Positions 25,001 through 40,000 of a DNA stretch of 64,000 bases are shown piece after piece. Position 1 is the first letter of the stretch. Every line of letters begins with the position of its first letter. The DNA comes from Tenebrio molitor. Taxonomy: Eukaryota > Arthropoda > Insecta > Coleoptera > Tenebrionidae. The translations under genes and the position numbers were made by a program. Under the pieces are notes generated by a model. It was not told the DNA's origin and made no database searches. It worked only from the letters and a program-made list of their open reading frames with translations. The stretch covers positions 3,472,001 to 3,536,000 of the forward strand of contig NC_091054.1 in assembly GCF_963966145.1 (NCBI RefSeq), read 5' to 3'.

Positions 25001-28000
25001 TAAAAATCTCTAAGAGCTGAAAAACTATTACCCATAAAAGATGAATTATTGCTAATTGAGCTTATGTACCGACAGGTAATTTGATAGAAAATCCATTCTG
25101 GAGCAGATGTTCGTTATTTCTTCTACGATGCAAAAGCGTAGATGCAATAAATGCAGAAGAGAGATGTTCTAGACATATTAATTACGTGGATTTTGTTTGG
25201 ATATAAATTAAGTAATTTTTATGAAAATAAGAATATAGATTTTATGATGCTTCCTCTGGAAGTGGTGATTCTTAATTGGAGTTATTTAAATTTAAACTGA
25301 CCACAATAAACCACTGTGGGTTGTCACAAAATAAGGAAATTTTCACTCAACATCCTGAGAAACTTTAGTAGAAAAGATAAGACCGAGGTATTTGTCACAA
25401 TTTAAACTTACCACATTTGCCACTACAGGTAGGCCGTTATCTACATAAAGTTTTACACAACAAAGCTGCTGTAGACAACATAGAAATTTCTAGATTTCAG
25501 TCTAGGGGATTATTTTCTATAAGAGTTTCATGAAAGTAAGAGTCAGGTGAACATATTAAGAAGATTAAAGTTACTGTAACTAGTAACTTTTTTCCATTGT
25601 GTGTAACCGCTACTTATGTAACAAGTTGCGAAATACCTTGTTTTGTATGTGTTTACAGGACGGGTAAAGCGAGTTTTCGTAAAATCACACAAGTTACATA
25701 AAATGACATTTCCTAACGTATTTTTCTAATTCGGACAAAAAAGGTACTTCTCATCATCAATTTTTCATTTCCTAACAGTTGCGAAATGAGTGACGTTTCA
25801 AAACTACAGTCACTGGCAAATTACTTGTCACAATTATAAAAAATATATTTATTGCAAGTACGAGTACACCATTATTTTCAACCACCAGCCTTATCGTTTT
25901 GTTTTATTTTGTTTCCTTGAATTAAGGCATAGAAAATGACAGTCACTATCACCTTATAAAAAATGATTATGATATTAATCTTCGCATAGTAATTTATGAC
26001 ATACATTTTTCAGATACGTTTAACGATTAGACAAAATTTAAGTGATATCCTTTTATGAGTTCGTAAAAAATTAATTGTTATGGAAGAAACAATTAATAAC
26101 CAGAGTAGTAATCAAATGATACTTCAGGTATTGTACAATCCGTTATTAAAACATCATCAGCAAATTACGCAATATAAAATTTATTAGCTTTTATCGTTTG
26201 AAGTACCGAATAAATTTTAAATATTTCAAAGCGGGTTATTTTAATCAATTGAATTAAGTTAAGCAACGCTGAACGCCATCAACATTTAGATGGGAGTAAA
26301 AATAATTATAATATTATCATACCTTGTCAATTATACAGGGTTATTAATTATTATAAATGATTGTCCTATCACAGTTGGCGTTAGTGACGTAGTTGAATCT
26401 GCCGCAAGCCTCATAACATGAGTGAGACTAGTATCGCCGATAAGTGGCGATACTGGAAATCTGTCTACTATAGTCTGTTTTTCCCTGGTAGGCGGTTGCG
26501 CGCGCATTTACAAAATCGTCCAACGAAATACGACCTCTCTATTGGTTACACTATTCCAAGTAACCAATAGGACTGATTACTCTATTCAAAGTAACCAATA
26601 GAAAAAAATATACTATAGTCTGTCTAACGTTGCGAGGCTAGCGGCACATCCAACTGCGATGGGATAATCATTTATAATAACCCTGTATGTATATTGTAAT
26701 TCGACACCTTATCTGCTGCTGTCAGATAATTCAACTAAACTGATTTATGAGATTAAGATTTGTCAGAGTGGATTTTTTTACTTAGGATTTTCAGGATTAT
26801 ACAATTCTGAATCTAACCCTCCAAACTGAATAAAAAAACATAGATTCTATTATCACTTGATCACAGTTACCAAATACTTCACTTACGTACTTTTTTATCC
26901 TAATTTGTGTCATGCCATAAAAGTGTATTAATATCAACTAATAATTATTGGAGCAACTATAGAGTATATAACAAGATAAGACATATATCGGGTGTTCATT
27001 TAAGTTTTCCGTCAAAGTTGGCGTTGAAGAGTTGATTGTGAACGCACCAGTCGACAGATTAAAAAGACAAACAATGCAAAAAGTGAGGTTAGGTTTAAAC
27101 AGCTGCTCAGAGTTTGAAATCTGTGGTGCGTTCACAATCGACTCTTCAACGCCAACTTTGACACCCGATACAAAATAAAATCACTCAGATTCTTCTAATA
27201 AAGAATCTCTTTTTGAAGACATGGAGCAAATAGTGGCTCATCGTTTATTGTCCTCGACGTGATAAGTAATAAACTGTTCATCAACTCATGGATCATTTAT
27301 TGACACATGTGACAGGTTGGTGTCTCTTTTTACATCCAAGAATTTGTCAATCGGTTATTCAGAGCAGCTGAGCAATAATAAAATCAATTTTTACTTTCGC
27401 TTGAATTCTTGAAGAATGGATTCCGCTAGGGATAATCAAACTTGAGGACTTCGAAGTGGCATAATTGGATCTATGTTTAAAAAAAATATAGGTGAAAAAA
27501 AACGGTGTAAGATTTTTTATAAAATGACGAAAAGAAATGTCGAAAAAGTGATGGAAGATATCATTTTGGCTAATTTTTCAAGCCAGTCATTTTGTCCCAA
27601 AGATTTCACGTTAAGAACAACTCTGGCGACTAATGAAAATATATATCTGTAATCAATTTTAATAATGTATACTTAAATGTTTTTTTGCAAATTATCCAAA
27701 GATAGCCAAATGTTATTACTTTCACTCCAAGGAAGATAATGTAATACTTTCATCAATAAAACGAGAAAGAAAATGTCTAGTTACTTTCAAGATATGATCG
27801 AAGTACCTATTAGGCAAATCTACACCTTCATAAAGAGTGGTTAAGAACTCGTCCAGAGATTCTTAACGTGGCAGAAAATCTTATATTATGAACACACACT
27901 AGGGGCTGAACACCCCAGAACAGAAAACAGTGATGTAATTAAATCGTAGTAAAAATTTTTACTTTTTAACTTTTTTTAACAAACATTACACTAAATTGAT

Positions 28001-31000
28001 TTTCGCAATACCTGCCCGATGACAGCAAAGCAAAAAAGAGAAACTTGAGATGAGGTGTTCTTTTCCTTAAAGCTCACAAAAGCTCCAATTTCACACCTGC
28101 TATCTACATACCAATTTAAAAATATTGAAATAACCGAGATCTAGTAATTACTGTTTTGCTGTCTTACGTGACTGGATAAAAATAAAATCGTTTGAATATA
28201 CAGGGTATTTCATGAGTGATAAAGAACCCGACGGAATTGAAAATGCAACCCACAATACATTTGCAAAGTTAACGTGGATATTTGTTTTTTGATTTAAACA
28301 CATAAAACGTAGTTAGCTGTGCAGTTTTGTAAATTTTGACATGAACGTCATTCGCTTGGTTAAATGAAATTGTGAAAAAACGAAGAGTTTTTGGAAAAAC
28401 GATTGTTGTCTGCAAAAACGCGTAACGGCAGAAGCATTTTTATTAGATTCGCCATATTATGTCTGTTTCCTCATTGTTCGAATACATTTTAATCCTCGTA
28501 TTTTAACATTTTCATATATCTATGTCAGTTGTGACAAACAAAATTATTGGAAGCAAAGCCATCACGGATTGATAATTTCATTTTAAAACAATACGATATT
28601 TAAAATAACCACGTTAAATGTATTGTGGGTTGCATTTTCAATGAAATATCCTATATTCTTACTGAAATTTCAAAGTTTCAAATATTTGACTATTTTGATT
28701 TTTGCTAAAAATGAAAAAGTGTGTGCTTTGTGGTAATATCACACGTTCAAATGAAATCCTGGGGGTGGAAACCGTCAATTGTTGTGCTTTTTTAAAGCGT
28801 AGATTAATTGGACCATGTTGACAGCTAACCTAAAATTTAGAGCCAAAAAATCTTTCCTTTTTTTCTTTCTTTACAATGTTTTACATTAAAAATAGAATAA
28901 CTTACGATTCTTATTCTCGAAGCAAATATCCAAGGGCATCCTTTGCTGAAAACAAACATGTTCAATTATGTCGCGATTAAACATAAACAATTGTCTTGTC
29001 ATTCGTGTCAAACGGTGGGAAATTCAAACTTTACACTGTTATAAACGGTTTAATTTTTCCAACGCCTACTCAGCCCAGGACTTCATTTGAAGGCGCGATA
29101 TAAAACTTGTAAATAAGGATATTTCCTTATTCAAAACTCATAAATGACACTTAATGACAGTTACGTACAGCGCCATCTAGCAGTAACTTTTGAAGCTTAC
29201 ACCTAGGGTGCTGTTTTGACCATATGTTTTGACAGTTTTGACACGCTTATTTACAGTTTTGTCGCACTCAAAGTTCCTTTAATCCAATTTTAAAACGTTT
29301 CATCGATTTGTTTGTAAAATTAATCTAAAAAATATTTAGAATTAGTACATGACTAACTACTGAATTTGTCCGATAACGAGATTTACATTGTTTGAAGCCT
29401 ACAATAATGATAAGAATAATACTTTTTAATTTAATCCACTTTTCCGTACTGAGAAATATGACACTTTTTTTTAAACGTTCTGTCGCATTTTGAAGAAAAC
29501 AATTAAATTGGGTTTTGCACCCAACACGATTTACATTATTTAGTCTTCAATTTTAGAGCCTGTATTATTTCTGAAATCTTTTTCAATTTTTCCTGAATGA
29601 CTTCACGTGTTTACTCACTCAAATGATGAACTCACTCAAACCTGATAAAATATCTTCCGCCAAACGCGTTCGTCGAAATCCGGTCCTGCCCTATCAGTTC
29701 ACAATTCGAATCAGGAAACGCGGTGAACTTGATTAGATTTTGTTTCGCGCCGCCATTGATCTGGTAATACATAGCACGGGGACCAGCTGATAATTCGATT
29801 CCGGCGCCACTTTTACGATACAGGAAACATCGGGGACTGCTCAATTTTTGGTTAAATCACTCTCCTCATCCAAACTCCCGAGATATGACTTTTATTAGAT
29901 GGACCTCAGGTCCGGGGTGGAAATAACCGTCCGGTGATGAATGGCTCTCGATGTCGCCGCCACCAAGGTGAGACCGAGAAGAATTCGATACCGAAAGTGT
30001 GTTTGCAGGTAAATTATTGTCGCCGAGACGTTTGAAAAATGAACGAGCTGTCAGATCGGCGGCCATTTTGATAAAAACAAAACAGAATCGATAGCATTGT
30101 GGAGTCACTCGTGATGACCGCTCGTTTATGTAAGTTAGAGTGGAGGCACATAGTTGCCTGTTGGGACACCTGTTAGTGGGTTTTTTCAGGGACAGGGGTG
30201 GTTGTGAAGTTGTTTCGTCGCTGAGGGTTGTCAGCTGTGAATTTGTGAAATGCCCGGACGAGGTACCGAACTCGTCTAATGGTGTTCTCGACTTCATTAA
30301 TGCCGTTTGTATTACATTAAAAGAATTAGTGGGACGGGGCGGCCCTTTGTACATCGTGGACTTAATTTTACAAACTCTCTTAATTAAAATAACGAAATTA
30401 ATGGACTTTGGACGGATTTGAATTTAGAATGTATTAGCTTAAGGTCCGCAATATTCGAGTTTATTATGCTTCAACAACTTTTCTTGTTTGATGGTGCATA
30501 AAATTATTAAAGCTGTTCCAAACCGATTTTGCTAAGTACTTTTAAAAAACATGACAGATAGAACAAGTACTTTACCTATGACGATTTAACAATTATTTGA
30601 ATGAAATTTCACCATGGATATACCTAGAAACATTTTTTCTGGTATCTTCTTAAAAAAAAAAAAAACTTAAAACTTACCTAGAACTTTATCAAAATTAGAA
30701 CATTGGAGTAAGCACACTTGCCGTTATCAAAGCTTTTAATAAGCATTTTATTTTATACCCATTGGTTGTGTCTCGTTCTTATCTTATGAAATGTTGAACA
30801 ATGCATATTGATGGGGATTCTGGAGATTCCCTAAGATATTTTCAAAAAGACTAAAACGGCATAATTGAATTTATTAGCAAAAACATTTAGGGAGAAGTGT
30901 GATATGGAAGATAGTTTATTCAAAATTCTGGAAGAAATGCCCAATCGAAAGATGTCTTTTTGCCTTGTTTTTCAAGAAAAAAAAAACGCGAAAATCGTAT

Positions 31001-34000
31001 TCCATCTTAAGAATAACGCTGTCAATTAAGGAAAATATCTGGAATCAGTTTTGACAATATTGCATTGATAACTAAATTGTGATAAATTTTGTATTTTTTT
31101 ACTCCTTATGGAGAGAATACCATACTTTCAAAATATCGGGTGTTCATTTAAATGTATCCTCAAAGTAGGCGTTGAAGAGTCGATTGTGAACGGACCACGG
31201 ATTACAGATTACGGAACAGCTGTTTAAATGTATCCTCTCTGGCGAGTGGTGCGTTCACAATCGACTCTTCAACGCCAACTTTAAGAATAAATTTAAATGA
31301 ACACCCGTTATAAATCGTGTTAAAACAAGTTGTGGCACTATGTGGCATTATTTGTAAAAATAGTTTTTTGCTAAAGAACTGCTTGAGAAGTGCTGTTGTT
31401 GTATAAATGACGTTTGACATCTATCATTTGACAGCTGATGAAGCTACGAAGTACGGAACAAAAACAAGTTCATCAAGCCACTTAACCACAATATTTTTTA
31501 AATCCTCTTGAGAAAAACAATTTTATTTCACAACACAATCACCAAGACCCTGACGATGCTGAAGTGCTTTGTCGTCCTAGAAAAACAATTTTTGTTTGTG
31601 CCTCGAGTTTGTTATTAGCACTCCTTCTTGGTTACTTTACTTTTAGGAACAAATAGTTTACCATTGGGGGTTGTTGCCAAACGTAGGAGGTTGTTCTAAT
31701 CTTTGGAAACCAGGATTATAGGTAGAAATGCAAGAACAACAAACTTATTCTCACATTTCTCGTTTTTTTTTCATTGAAAACATTGTATATTTTGGAAATT
31801 AATTTAACACAATACTCCTCCCGATTTCAGAATCATTAACACCGTTGCCATAACTTTTCCTGTTGACGTGATTTTTGCTGAGGAGTTATGACTTATAAGT
31901 CTTGCATCGCCATTTCATACCTTGGCGTTTACCAAACTAGGGAAAATTGTATTGTAATGTTGGTATTTAAAGACGTAGACAGTCGGAAACGTCAATTCGC
32001 TTTAAACAAAATGGACGTTTCGTCACATTTGCAATTGTAAAATTAATAAATAATTTTTATTATAAAACAAATAAGAATAGAATTCAAAAAGGTAAGAGTA
32101 ATAACAGAGCGCTGAAAATAATTATTTCGGTACCTATAGAAATGTCACACATCCGCGAATTATCTGAAAAAATGTAAATGTGTTCATTCAAATTTATCCT
32201 CAAAGTTGGCGTTGAAGAGTCGATTGTGAACGCACCACTCGTCAGTCTGCAGAGTAAAAACACAAACAACGCATAACGTGAGGTTAGAGTTAACAGCTGA
32301 TCCGTGATCTGTAATCCGTGGTGCGTTCACAATCGACTCTTCAACGTCGACTTTCGAGGATACATTTAAATGAACACCCGATATTTAGATGGCCCACTTT
32401 AGGTGTTTTATAACGTTATTATGGCACTATTTAATTTGTAATTGGTGTAATTGGAAAGGGTGTATAGAAATGTTTATGAGAAAGATATTGTTCGTTAAAG
32501 AAACCCCAAAAAAGCAATCAGTCTTTCAAGGCGATATCGCTATTCCAATATTGAAATAGTTTTTTTTTTACGACTGGGAGCGCGAATCTAGATTACCTAC
32601 AAGAATTGTGACAAAAAATTCCCCAATCATGCAACAATTTTTTATAAGAAATTTCAATAACTTACCTACTTATTATACCCATTGTCGTACAATGGTAATA
32701 AATTTGAAACTTCTTCAACATCCATCTCGAAAATCAAACTTGTTTACACAAGTTTTGTCTATTGTCATGGAATTCGTCATACTAAAATAATGTACACGCT
32801 GCTGAATATTATAATAGTAATAAACTCTAATTGTGATATTGTTTTTTATTGCTTTTTTATTAAGATCATAGAAAAAATTGTATACAGGGTGAAATCGAAA
32901 TACATGAGAATATTAAAACCCCAGGATCTTCAGAGCATTTGTGACAATCACGTGCATTCAGTTTTGCGCTAGAGCTCCGCATGAGGGCAGAAATGCCATG
33001 TACAGTTTAAGCACAAAAATTGGGTACGCCACTGATATCACGTTAGGAAGAACAGTAAGATTAAAAAGTTATCGAGTGACTATTACTCTGTGAGATGATT
33101 ATAACTTCACCTCATGAATAATACACATTATTACACACTCGTTGAATAATGTACTATTTCATCATTAGTATTTTTTATTTATCTGGTAAAATAAAATTTT
33201 AATATTAGTTTTGCCTGTGCTTTCATTTTCGCAATATTCAAATTAACTGTAGCTTGTTACAGTTGTTGATATCTATTCGCAGAGCTAAAAATTGTTCCAG
33301 AAACTTTAATACCAGATCACTGATAAACGTAACTTGACAACGGCTAGATTCAAAATTAGAACCCTCATCCGGCATTGATCGACGTTGTTATAAATTTGAA
33401 CTAATCGTCGTTTTACTTCATTAAGGTTGTCATGGTGATTGAACAGCTTTCAGCTCTTCACTTAACACACACGCTTCAGTGGATTCAGGTCTGGATTTTT
33501 TCTGACCTCTGCTTTATTTAAACCTGTTGCCGTCCACATTAACTTGCTGAGTAGCGAATCCTATCAGGCGAACCTTGTAAGCTTTTTCTTCCACAATATT
33601 CTAGTCCTTTCTGCAACATGTTATGAATATTTTATGATGAGTGATTTTACCTCAGAAAACAACTTTTTTTTGGTGTAAATGTCATCTTGGAGCCTTTCAA
33701 AGTAATCGTAAATTGTAAACTTGTCAGTTATGCGACTTATGACAGATTTTATTTTACATCTCCATAAAACTGCATTATTGCCCGTAAAGTTAACACAGTG
33801 TGAAACAATGGCGACCAGACAACAGTTCATTTTGCAACAACCAAATGAGATTACTATATTTTTTATTTTGTCAAGCCATAAAATAAAACACGTCCAGTAC
33901 AAAATTTCCACTGGATATTTTCCATTTGTTTAGAAGTTTGTTAAATTGCTTTGGAAGCAGCGTCACGATTTTCTCTTTAATTTAATAAAGTGTTCCCGTA

Positions 34001-37000
34001 AAGTTAAACTTTTCGTGAAAATACTGTTACCTTTAAGTATATTAGAATAATTATATTAGAATCCTTTTATCTTTGTCTCCAGCAATTAACAGTTTCAATG
34101 GTGAAGAACGCACAAACAAGATAATAATAATTCTTGAGAAGTTGTGGATGCAACAGGCTCCAAGATGGTGGCGTGACTGTCCACTAACTGCCAACAATTT
34201 TTTATATTTATTTCAACGACAAGTGACCATTATTTGAAGTCTCCCCGACACAATCGATAGTCGATGCATTCATGGAGCAAAAAAGGAAAGTTAAAATCCA
34301 ACTTTGAGATAACAAATTGTTGCTATGACAATATCGATATCAGAGAAGAGAAAATGGCAGCACGACTCCAACTTATTTAATTTACAATTTTTATTCTTCC
34401 GGAACTTTTGCTATTGCTCGCGGAATTCTGATGTGCGCTCCTTGGAGAATAGAATAACAAAATAATTTTTATCTTCGAATTACAGCAAAAGAAAATAAAT
34501 AAATTCATGTCAGATTTTTTTTTGGATCCGCTTGAAGATAAAATAGTGTATATCATTCAAAGGAGAAGGTCTTTTTGTGCTTCACCCAGTTGCCAACCTC
34601 AACTTCGTCTCGGTCTTCAATCTCTGGGCTTACCACAAAAAGACTCAATTCTACTCTTAATGATTACTACTACTATTACTACTAATTAGTAAAAATACTA
34701 CTGTTTTGGAGAAATCTAGAGCAATATTACAAGATAAAAGAAAAAACAAAATGAAGGAAATAAAATTACAAGCTAGTTGGTAATATAAATACAGGGTGTC
34801 TTAAAATTATCGTTTTCCGAGTTCGGGGCTCAGTAGGGGACATCCTGTTGACCAAGTAAAAATGTTTAAAAAAAATTGCTGTCACTTTGAAAAAAATATC
34901 AAAGATGCCAATATTTGTTCAAAAGTACCTGATTAATATTCTAGCTATGTTGTACTTCCCTTTTGAACAAAAATTGGAAAAATAAAAATTTTATTTTTTC
35001 GAGATAAAGCTGTTTTTTCAAAAAATGTCTTTTCATTTTTATTGTAATATTTTACATAATCATCCTCACCATATTTCAAAATGAATGTCAACCATTTATA
35101 TTTTTTATTTGAAGAAAACATGATGAAAAGTTTGAACCTTCCGACCCATATATCTTTGTAAAGACCCTCCCTATATTTTTTATTTTATTTTTTCGAGATT
35201 CCTGAGATTTTTCCCTGCAAAACCCCTGACTTGGAATACGTTAATTTTGCGACACCCTGTATAAATAAGTAACAATTTATCGACTCCTTGAAACATAATT
35301 ACTGTCTTCTAAATATATTTTAAGAGGCCCTCTAGTCCTGTGTCTTCAATCAAGCAGTATTTTCCCTTGCGTGGTGAAGGTAGAAAATGTTGTAAAACCA
35401 GCTGGTGAAAGGGGTATTACATCCTTTGTAATTCCCCTAATGGGCATTAATAACAACAATTTCGGTGCAGAATACTCAAGTAATGCGATTACAACATCAC
35501 TCAATAGGTCGTTCTATTTTGAAAAGCGTTGAACTTCTATTCCAGTCAAGGTAATTTTGCTGCCTCAAATATGAGGCTTGCATAGCTAATAAGTTTTATA
35601 ACTCGCGTGTACCTGGTCCCGTCAATAAAATTAATATGCCTTAATTTTGTGCTTAAAATAATCAATTAGGTACAACTATGAATTCTCATGGTTACAAAAA
35701 ATAAAAGATGATATACAGGGTGTATTTTTAAAAAGTGCCGAAATTTTACCTACGAGGTTGTTTCACAACGTAGAAGATTAAAAGAAATTTTAAAAAATTG
35801 TAGCTCAAAAATAAATGTCATTTTATTTTTTGACATACAATTTTTTAGATATTTTTTCCGAGTTCTACATGCAGTCAGTAGCTCGTGGTTAAAATATCTG
35901 CACAACTTTCAATAACACCCTGTATATTTTTGTACATCATACGTTCGATTTTTAGATGTATGTACATGTGTTTTATTTTCTTCTTATATTCACTTAATTT
36001 TGGCAGTCAGAAATCGATCATTGAAAATACTGAACCGTTAACAGACAGCTATTCCCGAATATAACTAATGACTTGGATAAATTACCTATCATTACCTTGC
36101 CACAAGGTGCTTATTATATTTACCTCAACGTCCTGTTAACTGACATGTCTCGACAATTTTGTTTAATATTTAGCAGTCCCAACTGCGCAATTTAAAATGA
36201 ATTCGATTCGACGATTTCATAAAATTCAATTCTACATTGACGGGGTATAAAAGGGTAGCTTTGCATCCTACTAATTCTTTTAATGGAACACGAACGACAG
36301 CAATTAAGGTATTAGGACGTAATGGTTTCGAGAAATGAAAGCGCTTTTTAAAGTCGGCAATCTTTCCGATAAAAAAATATATTTTCCCAACCGAAAGAGT
36401 AAGCGCTTTATTTCCAATTAGCAGAAAAGGGCTCCGAATTAAATTTCTGCATAATTACGATGTTTTAGCAGCAAATTGCCCATAATCAGCCGAAATTAAA
36501 TTGATCGCTGACAAATTACTCTTTTATTGGGAATAATCAAATTTTCGTGTAGTTGTTGAAAGTTAGGCGGAAGTTTTTATCAAATGCCCCAGATCCGGGT
36601 GACGCGGAGGTTGTCCTTTATGGGTCATGTATTGTAAAAGTGTTAGTCGTATCAAATTATCCCCGGATCGCTGTTCACTAGTACGGGATTAATGGAGACA
36701 TCAAACAAAATCTAAGCGGTTTCAGCAGCTCACCAAAGCTCTACCAAAGCAGGGACGAATTTCAGGAAGTTTAAAAAAAATCCACAGAAATTATCATGAC
36801 AATGATCCAGTTACAAACATTATTGCGTTTTAATAAAAAAAAAACTCTTGTTTATCTCTTTTGGATTATCTGAAAATAGATTTCGATAACACGTGTATGA
36901 ACTCTGCATCTTCATAAATCATTCTAGTTTTGATCCAAATCGAAACCCCTAAAAGCTGTTGACCAATTTTATTAAAATCTTCACCAAGGCTGTTTTGTTT

Positions 37001-40000
37001 TGCGATAAACGAATTATGGAAGTTCATTAAAACAATAGTAGTAAGAGTGTGGAAGGCAAAGCTTTCGTTCACGCGAATTGCAATTCAAGTGAGCGAAAGC
37101 GGCCTTACTCTCGAGTGCTGTATTTGGTTTTGTTCGATACCTCCTGAGAAAGTGAGTCAGTAACTTGGCACGTTGCGGAAATTCTGGAAATGAAGAGTTA
37201 TATGTTCTTGATGATGTCCTGGAAGAGGCAAGGGCCGCGAGGTGCCAAATGTTCTTTAAAAAATGAAAATTAGGTTATCAGAAAGAATTGGAAAAATTTA
37301 CGAGCGAATGAAAACCAGTGAGTGAAAGACAGTGAGCGAAAAACGATGAGCGAAAGTGAAGTGAACGAAAGAGAAACCTTCACTCACTCACTTCAGTACC
37401 TGGTACTATGTAGCAATCAGTATTTAAATTGCCAGAAATAAATAAGCAAAGGGACATACTGCTACGGCATAGAGCTCCCCAAGCCATGACTTCCTGGGTG
37501 AGGGCACTGTGGTGTTCCAGAACGAACTGCAAATCCCTTCATTTTTCTTCGGCCGTCTGGAAAAGGGATTCAACACTGAACACCATCTGGCGCCATCTTT
37601 GCACCCAGTCACTGTGCTGGTTGCATCGTTACAGTCTACGTATCAGTGGGAGGATTAACATTGGAAGATAAAATAATAATGAAATAATCTTATCCTACGA
37701 TATATCAACGACACTGAATCCCACGTCCCATGACCTTGCTCCAGTCATTGTCAATAGTTCTCGTTGTGACAAATCTGTTCTTAGACCCATAACTCTTATG
37801 CAAAGATTTTGTATACGCGTGGTCCTTCGGGGACGTCCAGATCCCGACCTGGACTACCACGAATTGGAGCCATTGTTGACCTTATTGCGAATGTAATGTA
37901 GAGGAACTGGTCTTGGCGAAAAGTCTGATACAAATGTCGTGCGGTAGGTATTTTACAGCGCTCCAACTAATCAAGCACTCGGCTTCGCCTCGTTTTCGCG
38001 CTGTAAAATACCCCTACCGTACTCAAATGTCAATAACTGTTATTTTACTTAACATTTACTATTTTTCCTATGCATTTATTGTTTTTACTCAAAAGCTGGT
38101 TACAAGGGAAGTTTGAAATAATTCGAATAAAATTGTGATCTCATTTGGTAAATTTTTATTTATCTCATTTTCCTTATCTAAAACTAGACATCCTGATAAC
38201 ATGTGTAGAAGATCTGCGGCCTTATAAATGTAATACTTATAATTCTGACAACAAACTAATAGATACGTTTGAGTATCAGATATATTTAGAGGTAGTAAAT
38301 ATCGACTTCATTAACTGTGTAAGCTAACCGAAATAAAACAAAACAATTATTAAAAAAGATAATTTTTATCTGCAAACACCTGTGGAGCATAATTAAATAT
38401 TTTTATCGGCAGCGACGAAGCCACTTAAAGATAATTCGAACCCCATCATTATAACCTCGCAACTTCACAATCATCCTTCAGGGCCCATTAACGAGATTAC
38501 TGCAATGCAATTAAACCACCTGAAACGACTAGTCCGCAATGGCGACCTCCCAGATTTCACCTTTCCGAGAAAAACAATCGATTGATTGATCACAGTATTA
38601 TCTTTAAATGGCTTCTTACGTGACGTCACAATAGCGCTTGATATGATCATAAATTTTATCACTTTATTGTATTGTTATGTGACAAATTTACTTCTTAAAC
38701 ACTTCTTCATGTTTCTGAACTATGTCTTGCAAATTGTTGCACTCCCCGTACGGATTGGCCTCCTTCTGGGTCGTAACCGAGTTTTGTTTTCTCAAATTCC
38801 TGCTTTTGATTTCGTCGATGATATCCTGGTTGCCCACTCTCAAGCTCTCCGTCCTCTTCGGCCCACCCTGAGAGTGTGTTGGGGTGAAATTGAAACTGTT
38901 GGAGTGGTTCAAAGGGGAGTTGCCGTCTTGGTATACCGGGGGGAAGTGGAACAACGGCGGGAACTGGTCTAGCTGTGACGGGCGTGCGTATCTGGTCAGG
39001 TTCTCTTGGTAGTACCCGTTGAAAGATATCTTGTTGTAACCTGTGGGAGTGGGCACGGGGTGTACTTCTTCAGGGTATGGTGAGTACTGGGTCGCTTCTT
39101 CGTATGGTCTTGGAATCTTGAAGTTGGACGGTCCTGGATATCCCTGTTGCGACGCTCTATAGTCCTCCATTGGTGGTGCGTTGTTGTAGTAGCGAGGATC
39201 GTACCCGGGTACTGTCGACGAAGACCTCGAGATGTTGTCTCGGGAAATGTTGTCAACAGTCGATCTTGAAATGTTGTCTCGGGATGTGTTGTCACCCGTG
39301 GTCCTCGACAGATTGTCCCCCATGGAACTGTCAAAAGTACTCGCTCTGCTCATCACCGAATCCATAGACTGCGAATCGTCGAAACCCTTGTCGTCCTGCT
39401 TCTTCTTCATGACTTCGGTCAGCTCCTGGGTCACTATTTGGCCATCGTTGTTTTTGGTCTTAGGCGGAGCGAAGAGCGCAGAGTGTGGTGTGATGGTACC
39501 CCAGATGTGGCCAGAATGCGTCTCGATCACTCCTCTCTCCTTTCCTTCTTTTACACCTTTGGAGGGCTTTTTGGACAACCTTTGCGCGACCTGACCGTAT
39601 GGACATTGACTCTCATGACCCCACATCTCTCTCCCGAACTTCTGGCGAATGGTACACCCTCGGTACCGATAGATGCAAGGGAAAATAATAGTGGAGGCGA
39701 TTGTTTCGTATGCCAAGTTTCGTATGGCACCTTTGGGTACTCCATTGGAATGACTGCAACGATGGCAGATGCTTTTGCCATCGACCACGAGGAAAACAGG
39801 TTTGTGCGAGATGTAACTCTCACAAGCCACGCATTTCAGGCTGTCCAACAGCTCGTCAGGTACATGCTCGAGGTTGAATTCTGCAAGGAATGGGTCAATT
39901 CACGAGATCAGTAAAGTCCGAGGAGTTACCTGGGTTTTGGACAAATTTGCGATCCGATTTGAAGAAGGTTCCAGGTCTGGAACAGAAGACGTTGCAGCTG

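Noticed and set aside
37300..37378. Minisatellite of regulatory interest
   Set aside because: Only five poor units beside a family M repeat. Probably degenerate repeat DNA, so kept only as a simple repeat.
39170..39914. Long plus-strand ORFs opposite the sina-like gene
   Set aside because: Antisense frames of a coding exon. The zinc-finger pattern and splice junction are on the minus strand.
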